From positions 1 through 64,000 of the forward strand of contig JALCDQ010000005.1 in the NCBI GenBank assembly GCA_022641735.1: a DNA stretch of 64,000 nt, given 5' to 3'. This document shows positions 19,643 to 27,462 of this stretch, piece by piece. This DNA comes from Prevotella sp. Its GTDB lineage: Bacteria; Bacteroidota; Bacteroidia; Bacteroidales; Bacteroidaceae. The notes beneath the pieces were generated by a model. It did no database searches and was not told the DNA's origin. It was given only the letters and a program-made list of their open reading frames with translations. How positions within the stretch are numbered: the stretch's first letter is position 1; every line of letters starts with the position of its first letter. A program made the translations under genes and the position numbers.

Positions 19643-22120
19643 ATGACATATACTATTGAAAAAGTTACCACACTGATAGGTGCGCGTCGTTATGGAGACA
19701 AAGATGCCAATATTGGCTTTATTCTTACTGACAGTCGTTCACTCTGTTTCCCAGAGGAGACTCTTTTCTTTGCTCTGAAGTCAGAGCGTAATGATGGCCA
19801 TAATTTCATTCCTGAACTTTATCGCAGAGGAGTAAAGAACTTTGTGGTGACTAGCGTTCCTGCTGGTTATAAGGAAAATTATCCGGAAGCTAACTTTCTG
19901 AAAGTGGTTGATGTGCTTGAAGCCCTGCAACGTTTGGCTGAGCGTCATCGTGATGAGCTCGATATTCCAGTGGTTGGCATCACGGGAAGTAACGGCAAAA
20001 CCATGGTTAAGGAATGGCTTTATCAGTTGCTTTCACCGCAAATGTCGGTGACAAGAAGCCCTCGCAGCTACAATTCTCAGATTGGTGTGCCCCTTTCGGT
20101 ATGGCTTTTAAATGAGAATAGTCAGATAGGTCTCTTTGAGGCTGGCATCAGTCAGCCTGGTGAAATGGCGTCCCTTCGGGACATTATTCAGCCTACAATT
20201 GCCATTTTGACGAACTTAGGCGCTGCTCATCAGGAGAATTTCGAGTCCATGGAGGCTAAATGTCGTGAGAAACTGGTGCTCTTCCATGATGCGAAAACTA
20301 TTGTTTATAATGCTGATGATGAGACAGTCAGCAAAGTAGTAGCCGAATATGATTACAAAGGAGAGAAGCTCTATTGGTCGGCAAAGGACAAGAAAGCACC
20401 GTTCTTTGTGAAATCTGTGGAGAAGAAAGACAGTGCTACCACCGTCACCTATATATATAAAGGTGGTGAGGAGAATTGGTATTCTCTGCCTTTCATTGAT
20501 GATGCATCCATCACGAATTCCGTTATCTGTGCGCTTGTAGCCCTTCGTTTGGGAGTAAATTCTGCCGATTTGGATGAACGGATGCAGCAGTTGGAGCCGA
20601 TAGCCATGCGCTTGGAGGTGAAAGAAGGCCAACATGGATGTACGCTTATCAATGACTCTTATAATTCAGATATTAATTCTTTGGATATTGCCCTCGATTT
20701 CATGAATCGTAGGCCTGACCATAAAGGTCGTCAACGTACTTTGATATTGAGTGATATCTATCAGAGTGGCGAGGCTCCTGAACAGCTTTATCGCGAGGTG
20801 TCAAGCCTTTGTCAGAAGCGTGGAGTGGAGAAATTCATTGGTATCGGGCCTGAACTTTGTGAGCAAGCAGATAAAATTCAGATAGCTGAGAAGTTCTTCT
20901 TTAAGAGCGTGGAGCAATTTATCCACAGTGAGGTGTTTCATTCCCTGCGCGACGAAGTTATCCTCTTGAAGGGCGCACGCCAGTTTGGTTTTGACCAACT
21001 GACAGAATTGCTCGTGCAGAAAGTGCATGAGACCATTCTGGAAGTTAACTTGGGCGCTGTCGTGAAGAACCTTAATTGGTATCGTTCCTTCATGAAACCA
21101 GAGACAAAACTGGTTTGTATGATTAAGGCAGACGCCTATGGAGCAGGCTCTGTGGAGATTGCCAAGACATTACAAGACCATCGTGTGGATTATCTTGCCG
21201 TAGCTGTTGCCGATGAAGGAGTAACTCTTCGCAAGAACGGCATCACCTCGAATATCATGATTATGAACCCTGAGATGACCGCTTTCAAGACGATGTTTGA
21301 CTATGATTTGGAACCTGAGGTGTATTCTTTCCGTTTGTTGGAAGCCTTGGTGAAAGCTGCAGAGAAAGAGGGAATCACTGGTTTCCCTGTCCACATCAAG
21401 CTCGATACGGGTATGCATCGGCTTGGATTCAATCCGAAGGAGGATATGGATAAGCTTATCGACCGCCTGAAGCATCAGAATGCAGTGATTCCACGTTCGG
21501 TATTCTCTCATTTTGTGGGGTCTGACAGTGATGGATTCGATGATTTCAGTGCGCAACAGTTCGCTCTCTTTGATGAGGGAAGCACGAAATTGCAGGGCGC
21601 TTTTGACCATAAAATATTGCGTCATATTGATAATTCTGCCGGTATTGAACATTTCCCAGGCCGTCAACTTGATATGTGTCGATTGGGTCTTGGCCTTTAT
21701 GGCATCAATTCCCGCAACAATGAAGTCATCAATAATGTATCGACTTTGAAGACTACAATCCTTCAGTTGCGCCATGTGCCGGCAGGAGATACCGTTGGTT
21801 ATAGCCGTAAGGGTAAGATAGAGCATGACTCGGTGATAGCAGCCATTCCAATAGGATATGCAGATGGGCTCAATCGCCGTCTTGGTAATCGGCACTGCTA
21901 TTGTCTTGTAAATGGTCAGAAAGCCGAATATGTGGGCAATATTTGCATGGATGTGTGCATGATTGATGTGACGGGCATCCCTTGCAAAGAGGGCGATTCC
22001 GTTGAGATCTTCGGCGATCATCTGCCTGTAACCGTGCTTTCGGATGTGCTCGACACCATTCCTTATGAGGTGCTTACCGGCATTTCCAATCGAGTCAAAC
22101 GAGTATATTTCCAAGACTAA
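19643..22120 (+). CDS. Bifunctional MurF ligase / alanine racemase
   Basis: Fusion of UDP-MurNAc-tripeptide:D-Ala-D-Ala ligase (MurF, about 1-455) and alanine racemase (Alr, about 460-825). The arrangement is known in Bacteroidetes and couples D-alanine supply to peptidoglycan precursor synthesis. MurF signs: the ATP loop VGITGSNGKTMVKEW near 112-126 and SYNSDINSLDIAL. Alr signs: the PLP lysine in MIKADAYGAG near residue 495, HIKLDTGMHRLGF, and the catalytic Tyr region VGYSRKGKI. It starts 18 bases after the GSCFA gene. Cytoplasmic and expected to be essential unless a second racemase exists. Confidence 0.95.
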   Translation: MTYTIEKVTTLIGARRYGDKDANIGFILTDSRSLCFPEETLFFALKSERNDGHNFIPELYRRGVKNFVVTSVPAGYKENYPEANFLKVVDVLEALQRLAERHRDELDIPVVGITGSNGKTMVKEWLYQLLSPQMSVTRSPRSYNSQIGVPLSVWLLNENSQIGLFEAGISQPGEMASLRDIIQPTIAILTNLGAAHQENFESMEAKCREKLVLFHDAKTIVYNADDETVSKVVAEYDYKGEKLYWSAKDKKAPFFVKSVEKKDSATTVTYIYKGGEENWYSLPFIDDASITNSVICALVALRLGVNSADLDERMQQLEPIAMRLEVKEGQHGCTLINDSYNSDINSLDIALDFMNRRPDHKGRQRTLILSDIYQSGEAPEQLYREVSSLCQKRGVEKFIGIGPELCEQADKIQIAEKFFFKSVEQFIHSEVFHSLRDEVILLKGARQFGFDQLTELLVQKVHETILEVNLGAVVKNLNWYRSFMKPETKLVCMIKADAYGAGSVEIAKTLQDHRVDYLAVAVADEGVTLRKNGITSNIMIMNPEMTAFKTMFDYDLEPEVYSFRLLEALVKAAEKEGITGFPVHIKLDTGMHRLGFNPKEDMDKLIDRLKHQNAVIPRSVFSHFVGSDSDGFDDFSAQQFALFDEGSTKLQGAFDHKILRHIDNSAGIEHFPGRQLDMCRLGLGLYGINSRNNEVINNVSTLKTTILQLRHVPAGDTVGYSRKGKIEHDSVIAAIPIGYADGLNRRLGNRHCYCLVNGQKAEYVGNICMDVCMIDVTGIPCKEGDSVEIFGDHLPVTVLSDVLDTIPYEVLTGISNRVKRVYFQD

Positions 22121-22141
22121 GATGATTAATACCTTAATATC

Positions 22142-23587
22142 ATGAATAAAATACAAGCTAAAAAGATGACCAATTACCGTTGGATCATCTGCGCGATGCT
22201 GTTTTTCGCTACCACGGTCAACTATCTTGACCGACAGGCATTGTCGCTTACGTGGAAGGATTTCATTGCTCCTGAATTCCATTGGAGCAATACGGATTAT
22301 GGTAATATAGCCGCTGCTTTTGCCATTATGTATGCCATTGCCAATTTCTTTTCGGGCAGAATCATAGATTGGCTCGGCACCAAGAAAGGTTATCTTTGGG
22401 CAATCGGCATCTGGTCGACAGGTGCCTGCTTGCATGCGCTTTGCGGATGGGCTACTGAGCATGTCGTGGGAGTGCATGATGCTGCCCAGTTAGTGGGCGC
22501 TGCAGGCGATGTGGCAGCCACAGTTTCGATGGTGAGCGTTTATTTCTTCCTGGCTGCACGAGTGGTTTTAGCTGCCGGTGAATCGGGCAATTTCCCTGCA
22601 GCCGTGAAGGTTACGGCTGAATATTTCCCAAAGAAAGACCGTGCTTTTGCCACTTCCATCTTCAATGCGGGCGCCACTATCGGTGCGCTTATCGCGCCTT
22701 TGTGCATCCCGACATTGGCCAGTTATTTCAAGCGCATTGGTGTGGGGAATGGCTGGGAAACAGCTTTCATCGCCATCGGTATATTGGGCTTCATTTGGAT
22801 GGGGCTTTGGCTGTTTGTCTATCAACCGCTTGAGAACAACAAACATGTGAATGATGCCGAGCGAGAATACATTCTTCAAGACAGCAAAAGAGAGGCTGAA
22901 GAGGTGGATGGCAATCGTAAGATGTCGATACCGCAATGTTTGAAATTGAGGCAGACATGGGCTATCCTGCTTGGAAAATTCCTTACAGATGGAGTCTGGT
23001 GGTTCTTCCTTTTCTGGACTCCTGCTTATATCAGCGATGTCTATGGCTATACTTCCGACACCTTCATGGCACAGATGCTTATCTTCGTATTGTATGCCAT
23101 CACGATGCTTTCTCTCTATGGAGGGAAGCTACCGACGATTTTCATCAATCGAACAGGGAAAGATCCTTACACTTGTCGTTTGCGTGCAATGTTCATTTTC
23201 GCGCTTTTCCCACTCTTGGGATTGCTTGCTCAGCCCTTAGGTCGCTATAGTTGTTGGATTACGATAGTGCTCATCGGTATCATCGGAGCTGCTCATCAGA
23301 GTTGGAGCGCTAACCTCTTCTCGGTTGGAAGCGATTTGTTTCCAAAGGGAGCGGTGGCTACCATCACCGGATTGAACGGCATGGCGGGAGGTTTGAGCTC
23401 ATTCCTTATCAATTTCCTGAGCGGCCGTATCATCGACCATTACGATGTTTCGCAAGGCTTTTTCCTTGGTTTTCAAGGCAAAGAGGCCGCTTACATGATA
23501 TTGTTCTGCTATTGTTCGGTGGCCTATCTGATAGGCTGGATAGTGATGAAGAGCCTTGTTCCTAAATATAAGCCAGTGACGGAGTAA
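22142..23587 (+). CDS. MFS transporter, anion:cation symporter type
   Basis: Major facilitator protein of 481 residues with 12 predicted helices. The first helix region RWIICAMLFFATTVNYLDRQALSL is characteristic of the anion:cation symporter branch that includes hexuronate and glucarate carriers (ExuT/GudP-like). The loop-2 motif GRIIDWLGTKKGY and the ARVVLAAGESGNFPAAVK signature support this. A sugar acid is the likely substrate but not proven. It lies 21 bases after murF-alr and closes the forward run; an 85-bp palindrome array starts 24 bases after its stop. Confidence 0.85.
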   Translation: MNKIQAKKMTNYRWIICAMLFFATTVNYLDRQALSLTWKDFIAPEFHWSNTDYGNIAAAFAIMYAIANFFSGRIIDWLGTKKGYLWAIGIWSTGACLHALCGWATEHVVGVHDAAQLVGAAGDVAATVSMVSVYFFLAARVVLAAGESGNFPAAVKVTAEYFPKKDRAFATSIFNAGATIGALIAPLCIPTLASYFKRIGVGNGWETAFIAIGILGFIWMGLWLFVYQPLENNKHVNDAEREYILQDSKREAEEVDGNRKMSIPQCLKLRQTWAILLGKFLTDGVWWFFLFWTPAYISDVYGYTSDTFMAQMLIFVLYAITMLSLYGGKLPTIFINRTGKDPYTCRLRAMFIFALFPLLGLLAQPLGRYSCWITIVLIGIIGAAHQSWSANLFSVGSDLFPKGAVATITGLNGMAGGLSSFLINFLSGRIIDHYDVSQGFFLGFQGKEAAYMILFCYCSVAYLIGWIVMKSLVPKYKPVTE

Positions 23588-23611
23588 ATCTTGCACTTAT
23601 TTGTTTGATTT

Positions 23612-23696
23612 TTAAAAGATAGCTTTTTACCTTGTAAAAGACCGTTAGAAGGAGTGTAAAAGATAACCTTTTAGAGGGTAAAAGGTTATCTTTTAC
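23612..23696. repeat. 85-bp palindrome array, four units
   Basis: Units of 19 bp start at 23612, 23634, 23656 and 23678 with 3-bp spacers CTT, AGT and AGG. The first is TTAAAAGATAGCTTTTTAC and the last GTAAAAGGTTATCTTTTAC; the second has a decayed right half. Read on the reverse strand it resembles the array at 38469: first unit identical, last unit differing only at its final base. It starts 24 bases after the MFS stop. Confidence 0.8.
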
Positions 23697-23933
23697 AATC
23701 ATGGTTGTTTTCCTCGGGGTTATCAGGGAACTCCGAGTGCTCCAATTGCTCTGTCTTTTCAGAAAAAAGGGGATAATCTTCTGCTCTTTCCTTTGTGATT
23801 TTCTTTGCCATAATCAGCGATTTTATAGATGGGAAATTCTTCATTTTGGCGACATTTTTACTTGTAAATTGCCTCAAGAGTGTTCTCTTTTTCGTCATTA
23901 ATCTATCGTTTAAATAAATTCATACAGAAAAAC

Positions 23934-23964
23934 TTGTTCACCTATTTTATTTTTCGTAATTTTG
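23934..23964 (+). promoter_or_regulatory. Promoter of the GT2 / LAB_N / epimerase operon
   Basis: TTG at 23934-23936, a 20-base spacer, then the -7 box TAATTTTG at 23957-23964, about 65 bases before the start codon. Confidence 0.7.
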
Positions 23965-24029
23965 CAAACGGATATCTTTGTGCAATATAAAACTTCTTAT
24001 CAATCAATTAATAATTTTAAGATTAAGGG

Positions 24030-24764
24030 ATGAACAATACTAGCAACTATGATTTTACGATAGTCGTACCTATTTATAACGAGCAAGACAACATGCAGCG
24101 TCTTGAAGAGTCATTGGCCGGATATTTGCCGAATGCCAAGATGAAGGCTTGTGTGCTGCTGGTGAATGATGGTTCCAAGGATAACAGCCTGCAGTTGATG
24201 AAGGAGGTTTGCACGCGTCAACCTGACTTTTTCTATATCAGTTCTACTGAGAATCATGGGCTTAGTACTGCCTTAAAGGCAGGCATTGATACGGCTGAAA
24301 GTCCCTATATAGGCTATATAGACTCGGATCTTCAGACCAATCCGGAAGACTTTAATCTTCTCTTGGAGTATGCTCCTCAGTATCAGTTGGTTTCCGGTAT
24401 CCGGGCAAAACGCAAGGACAGCGGTTTCAAAAAACTGCAATCGAAGATAGCCAACGGCTTTCGCCGCAAGATGACGGGCGACACAGCGACCGATACGGGA
24501 TGTCCTCTCAAGGTGATGCAATCGGCTTACGCCAAGCGTATTCCTTTCTTTGATGGCATGCATCGCTTTCTCCCAGCCTTGATGATGCTCGAAAATGGCA
24601 AGTTCAAAGAACTTCCCGTACGTCATTATCCACGCATTGCGGGTGTCTCAAAGTATCATCTTTGGAATCGTCTGAAAGGGCCTTTCATCGATTGTTTTGC
24701 CTATCGATGGATGAAACATCGATATATCCGTTATCAGATAAGTGATACTAATTTCAGCAACTGA
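24030..24764 (+). CDS. Family 2 glycosyltransferase
   Basis: GT2 enzyme of 244 residues, similar to dolichyl/undecaprenyl-phosphate sugar transferases (DPM1/ArnC-like). The opening FTIVVPIYNEQDNM, the nucleotide-binding LVNDGSKDNS and the DxD-type IGYIDSDLQTNPED are clear. No C-terminal transmembrane helices are present, unlike ArnC itself, so it is probably peripheral. The next gene starts within its stop codon (TGATG), and the following gene overlaps again, which indicates tight co-expression. It probably loads a sugar onto a polyprenyl phosphate for envelope modification; the acceptor is inferred. Confidence 0.9.
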   Translation: MNNTSNYDFTIVVPIYNEQDNMQRLEESLAGYLPNAKMKACVLLVNDGSKDNSLQLMKEVCTRQPDFFYISSTENHGLSTALKAGIDTAESPYIGYIDSDLQTNPEDFNLLLEYAPQYQLVSGIRAKRKDSGFKKLQSKIANGFRRKMTGDTATDTGCPLKVMQSAYAKRIPFFDGMHRFLPALMMLENGKFKELPVRHYPRIAGVSKYHLWNRLKGPFIDCFAYRWMKHRYIRYQISDTNFSN

Positions 24765-25390
24765 TGCATTCAGCAGCTTATGTATATGCCATCGGCTTTG
24801 TAGCCCAAGGCTTTTTCTCAGCCCGAATGATTATCCAATGGATACTGTCGGAGCGTGCAAAGAAGGTTGTTTCTCCTGACTTATATTGGATATGCAGTTT
24901 GGTGGGAAGCGTCCTGCTGTTCTGTTATGGCTGGATGAGAGATGATTTCTCCATCATCTTCGGGCAGTTGATTTCCTATTATATCTACATCTGGAACCTC
25001 AATATCAAGGGTGTATGGCATCGTATACCAATAGTTTTTAGGGCATTATTGTTTGCCTTGCCTGTAGCTGCCATCGTTTTGATGTTCTCAGATATACCAG
25101 CCTTTGTGAGCAACTTCCTTCAGAATGAGAAAGTTCCTTTGCCTTTAGTCATCTTCGGTTCGTTAGGACAGTTCATCTTTACGATAAGATTTATCTATCA
25201 ATGGTATTATTCTTATCGTCGCCATCAGTCGATTCTGCCCGTCGGATTTTGGATTATCAGCCTCGTAGGCTCTGGCATTATCGTGTCGTATGCATTGTTC
25301 CGGCTCGACCCTGTGCTCATTATAGGGCAGTCGATAGGGTTCTTTACCTATTCAAGAAATATCGTATTATATAAAAAAAGCAAGAAATGA
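24764..25390 (+). CDS. LAB_N-domain membrane protein (duplicated domain)
   Basis: A 208-residue membrane protein with two copies of the lipid-A-disaccharide-synthase N-terminal (LAB_N) domain, at about 5-75 and 125-205. Each has the pattern GFxxQxxFxxRxxxQWxxS (GFVAQGFFSARMIIQWILS, then GSLGQFIFTIRFIYQWYYS), followed by paired helices. The enzymatic part of LpxB is absent, so it is not lipid A synthase. Stand-alone LAB_N proteins often neighbour GT2 genes, as here, and may act with them on lipid-linked sugars; the exact role is unknown. Start and stop overlap both neighbours by 1 and 4 bases. Confidence 0.85.
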   Translation: MHSAAYVYAIGFVAQGFFSARMIIQWILSERAKKVVSPDLYWICSLVGSVLLFCYGWMRDDFSIIFGQLISYYIYIWNLNIKGVWHRIPIVFRALLFALPVAAIVLMFSDIPAFVSNFLQNEKVPLPLVIFGSLGQFIFTIRFIYQWYYSYRRHQSILPVGFWIISLVGSGIIVSYALFRLDPVLIIGQSIGFFTYSRNIVLYKKSKK

Positions 25391-26403
25391 AGATATTAAT
25401 TACGGGTACAGCAGGCTTCATCGGCCATCGACTGGTGAAGGAACTGGCCGTAAAAAGTGATGTCGAGATAGTGGGGCTTGACTCCATCAATGATTATTAC
25501 GAGCAGAAACTCAAGTTTGCAAGGCTGGCAGACACGGGCATTTGCAAGGCTGATATTGTTTATGGAAAGCTCGCGCAAAGTCAAATCTATCCCAATTACA
25601 GGTTTATCCAAGCCGACCTTACCGATGTTGAAATACTCAATCAACTGTTTGATAATGAGCATTTCACGCATGTCTGCAACCTTGCAGGACAGGCAGGAGT
25701 GCGCTATTCGATAGAGAATCCCTATAGTTATGTGCAGTCGAACGTCATCGGATTTCTCAATATACTCGAGAATTGTCGTCATCATGAGGGCTGCAAACTT
25801 GTTTTTGCCAGTTCCAGCAGCGTCTATGGAATGGATGAACACGTGCCTTTTGCAGAATCAGATGATACCAGTCATCCCGTAAGTCTTTATGCAGCGACCA
25901 AGAAAAGCGATGAAGTGATGGCTTATGCTTATAGCAAACTCTATGGAATTCAGACGGTTGCGCTCCGTCCATTTACCGTTTACGGACCATGGGGAAGGCC
26001 TGATATGGCGCCCTTCAAGTTCTTGAAAGCCATCTTGGAAGGCCGTCAGATAGAGGTGTATAATCATGGAAATATGTATCGCGACTTTACTTATATCGAT
26101 GATATTGTGCAAGGTATAGTCAAGTTGCTGGCGTTTGATAACCCCGCTGAAGTACCTGCGAGCATCTATAATATCGGTTGTTCCCAACCCGTTATGCTGA
26201 TGGATTTCATCCAAGCAATAGAGGATGTGGCAGGCCGCAAAGCCAATATGAAGATGATAGGCATGCAGGCAGGCGATGTCGTGCGTACTTATGCCGACAC
26301 AACCCGATTGGAAAAGGACTTCGGCTATAAGCCTTCCACCTCTCTGAAAGAGGGCATTCAGCAGTTCCACGATTGGTATGTGGATGTCTATTTGAAGCTG
26401 TAA
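25387..26403 (+). CDS. NAD-dependent sugar epimerase, UDP-glucuronate 4-epimerase-like
   Basis: Extended short-chain dehydrogenase of 338 residues that epimerises a nucleotide sugar. It has the NAD loop GTAGFIGHRLV (7-17), the catalytic Ser region VFASSSSVYG and the YxxxK pair in YAATKKSDEVMAYAYS. The last motif, with RPFTVYGPWGRPDMA, matches the UDP-glucuronate 4-epimerase branch better than GalE. It overlaps the LAB_N gene by four bases (ATGA). The product probably supplies the sugar used by the GT2 of the same operon. An 85-bp palindrome array begins 27 bases after the stop. Confidence 0.9.
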   Translation: MKILITGTAGFIGHRLVKELAVKSDVEIVGLDSINDYYEQKLKFARLADTGICKADIVYGKLAQSQIYPNYRFIQADLTDVEILNQLFDNEHFTHVCNLAGQAGVRYSIENPYSYVQSNVIGFLNILENCRHHEGCKLVFASSSSVYGMDEHVPFAESDDTSHPVSLYAATKKSDEVMAYAYSKLYGIQTVALRPFTVYGPWGRPDMAPFKFLKAILEGRQIEVYNHGNMYRDFTYIDDIVQGIVKLLAFDNPAEVPASIYNIGCSQPVMLMDFIQAIEDVAGRKANMKMIGMQAGDVVRTYADTTRLEKDFGYKPSTSLKEGIQQFHDWYVDVYLKL

Positions 26404-26430
26404 GCCACCTCCATAGTTGTCCTATAGATT

Positions 26431-26515
26431 GTTCCCAACGGTAGAAACACACGTTACAAACCGTTTGTAACCTCTGTTTCTGCGATAGAAACAAACGTAA
26501 AAAGCCGTCTTTTAC
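26431..26515. repeat. 85-bp palindrome array, four units, mixed words
   Basis: Units of 19 bp start at 26431, 26453, 26475 and 26497 with 3-bp spacers. They are GTTCCCAACGGTAGAAACA, GTTACAAACCGTTTGTAAC, TGTTTCTGCGATAGAAACA and GTAAAAAGCCGTCTTTTAC. Each palindrome uses different bases but keeps length, centre and 22-bp pitch. It lies between converging genes (epimerase and nitroreductase). Confidence 0.82.
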
Positions 26516-26577
26516 AAGACAGAAGGTGATGTTTTGCTCTCTTGAAGGTGTCAGTTGAACCCGTAATCAATGATTTT

Positions 26578-27315
26578 CTATAAGAAGCCCTGTTGCTTTA
26601 AGGCTTCGATAAGGCCCTTGCTCATTGCCTCGTTATCGGCTTTGGTGTAGCGTATATCTGTGAAAACCTGTGCTAAAGTTTCTTTGTGATTGATGTCACA
26701 AAAGTGCTTGTTTTCGGCAAGATTTTCTTTATCATGATAGAATTTGTCAATTTTTTCAGCCGTATAGTCGGCATAAGTTTCCTCATGAATAATCGATTCC
26801 AGCGGCAGACGGTCGCTCAAATCGGGACACTCATCAGGCCATCCGAGCGTAATAGTCGCTACGGGGAAGACCAACTTAGGCAGTTTCAGAATTTCAATAA
26901 TCTGTTGCGGCATGTAAACAGTGGTTCCCAAAAAACAAAGACCAAGCCCCGCTTCCTCTGCAAGATTGCAGAAAGTCTGACAATATAATAAGGTGTCGGT
27001 GGCTGCATTCATGAAACTCAAGAAGTTGTCATAACCGGGAGTGGCTTTGCGAGCCTTTGCCCAAAGGGTGGTCCTTCGGAAATCGGCGCAAAAAGTGAGC
27101 ACTACGGGAGCCCCTTTCACCATTGGTTGGTCAAAGTGAGCTGGCGACAAGCGTTCCTTCATTTCATCATTACGGGTTACCACAACCGAGTAAAGTTGCA
27201 GGTTTCCCATCGTTTGAGTGCGCTCCGATTCAGTCAACAACTGATGGAGAAGAGCCGTTTCGACTTTTCTATTTGAGTATTTGCGAATACTGCGACGTGT
27301 ATTGATGGTTTTCAT
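26578..27315 (-). CDS. Nitroreductase-family FMN oxidoreductase
   Basis: Nitroreductase-fold flavoprotein of 245 residues, expected to bind FMN and reduce quinones or nitro compounds with NAD(P)H. The N-terminal phosphate-binding RRSIRKYSNRKVE is the family hallmark; the central AATDTLLYCQTFCNLAEEAGLGLCFLGT and the VATITLGWP strand follow the NfsA-like branch. The start at 27315 is preferred: a TATATTTG promoter box occupies 27337-27344, so a longer start at 27339 would begin within the promoter. Divergent from nrdJ. Physiological substrate unknown. Confidence 0.88.
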   Translation of the reverse strand: MKTINTRRSIRKYSNRKVETALLHQLLTESERTQTMGNLQLYSVVVTRNDEMKERLSPAHFDQPMVKGAPVVLTFCADFRRTTLWAKARKATPGYDNFLSFMNAATDTLLYCQTFCNLAEEAGLGLCFLGTTVYMPQQIIEILKLPKLVFPVATITLGWPDECPDLSDRLPLESIIHEETYADYTAEKIDKFYHDKENLAENKHFCDINHKETLAQVFTDIRYTKADNEAMSKGLIEALKQQGFL

Positions 27316-27336
27316 TTTCGTTATTTTTTTCAACTG

Positions 27337-27344
27337 CAAATATA
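27337..27344 (-). promoter_or_regulatory. -7 box for the nitroreductase gene
   Basis: The reverse strand reads TATATTTG, matching TAnnTTTG, about 20 bases upstream of the ATG at 27315. It decides the start of that gene. Confidence 0.6.
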
Positions 27345-27430
27345 CTTGAAGTTTCCCAAAACGGAAAACTTTAAGGAATATTTTTTGAAAAATATTTCCC
27401 GAAAATGTTTTTTAATTCAAAAATATGTTG

Positions 27431-27438
27431 TAGTTTTG
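27431..27438 (+). promoter_or_regulatory. -7 box for nrdJ-folB
   Basis: TAGTTTTG matches TAnnTTTG, 24 bases before the nrdJ start. No cobalamin riboswitch fits in so short a leader. Confidence 0.55.
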
Positions 27439-27462
27439 CAATCACTATATCTATAACGCACA

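Larger units (their letters stand above)
23588..24029. other. 442-base intergenic region
   Basis: Holds an 85-bp palindrome array (23612-23696), a 47-base flank shared with the array at 43001, and the promoter of the glycosyltransferase gene (23934-23964). A 70-codon reverse frame (23898-23686) runs through the flank into the array. It lacks a promoter and I do not call it a gene. Confidence 0.6.

Noticed and set aside
20216..22477. Long reverse frames opposite murF-alr, up to 435 codons
   Set aside because: They are antisense shadows of a clear MurF-Alr coding sequence with intact active-site motifs.
23686..23898. A 70-codon reverse frame starting MTKKRTLLRQFTS and including MAKKITKERAEDYPLF
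   Set aside because: It has no promoter box. Its last third is the conserved flank of a palindrome array and its end enters the array itself. A small real gene cannot be fully excluded.
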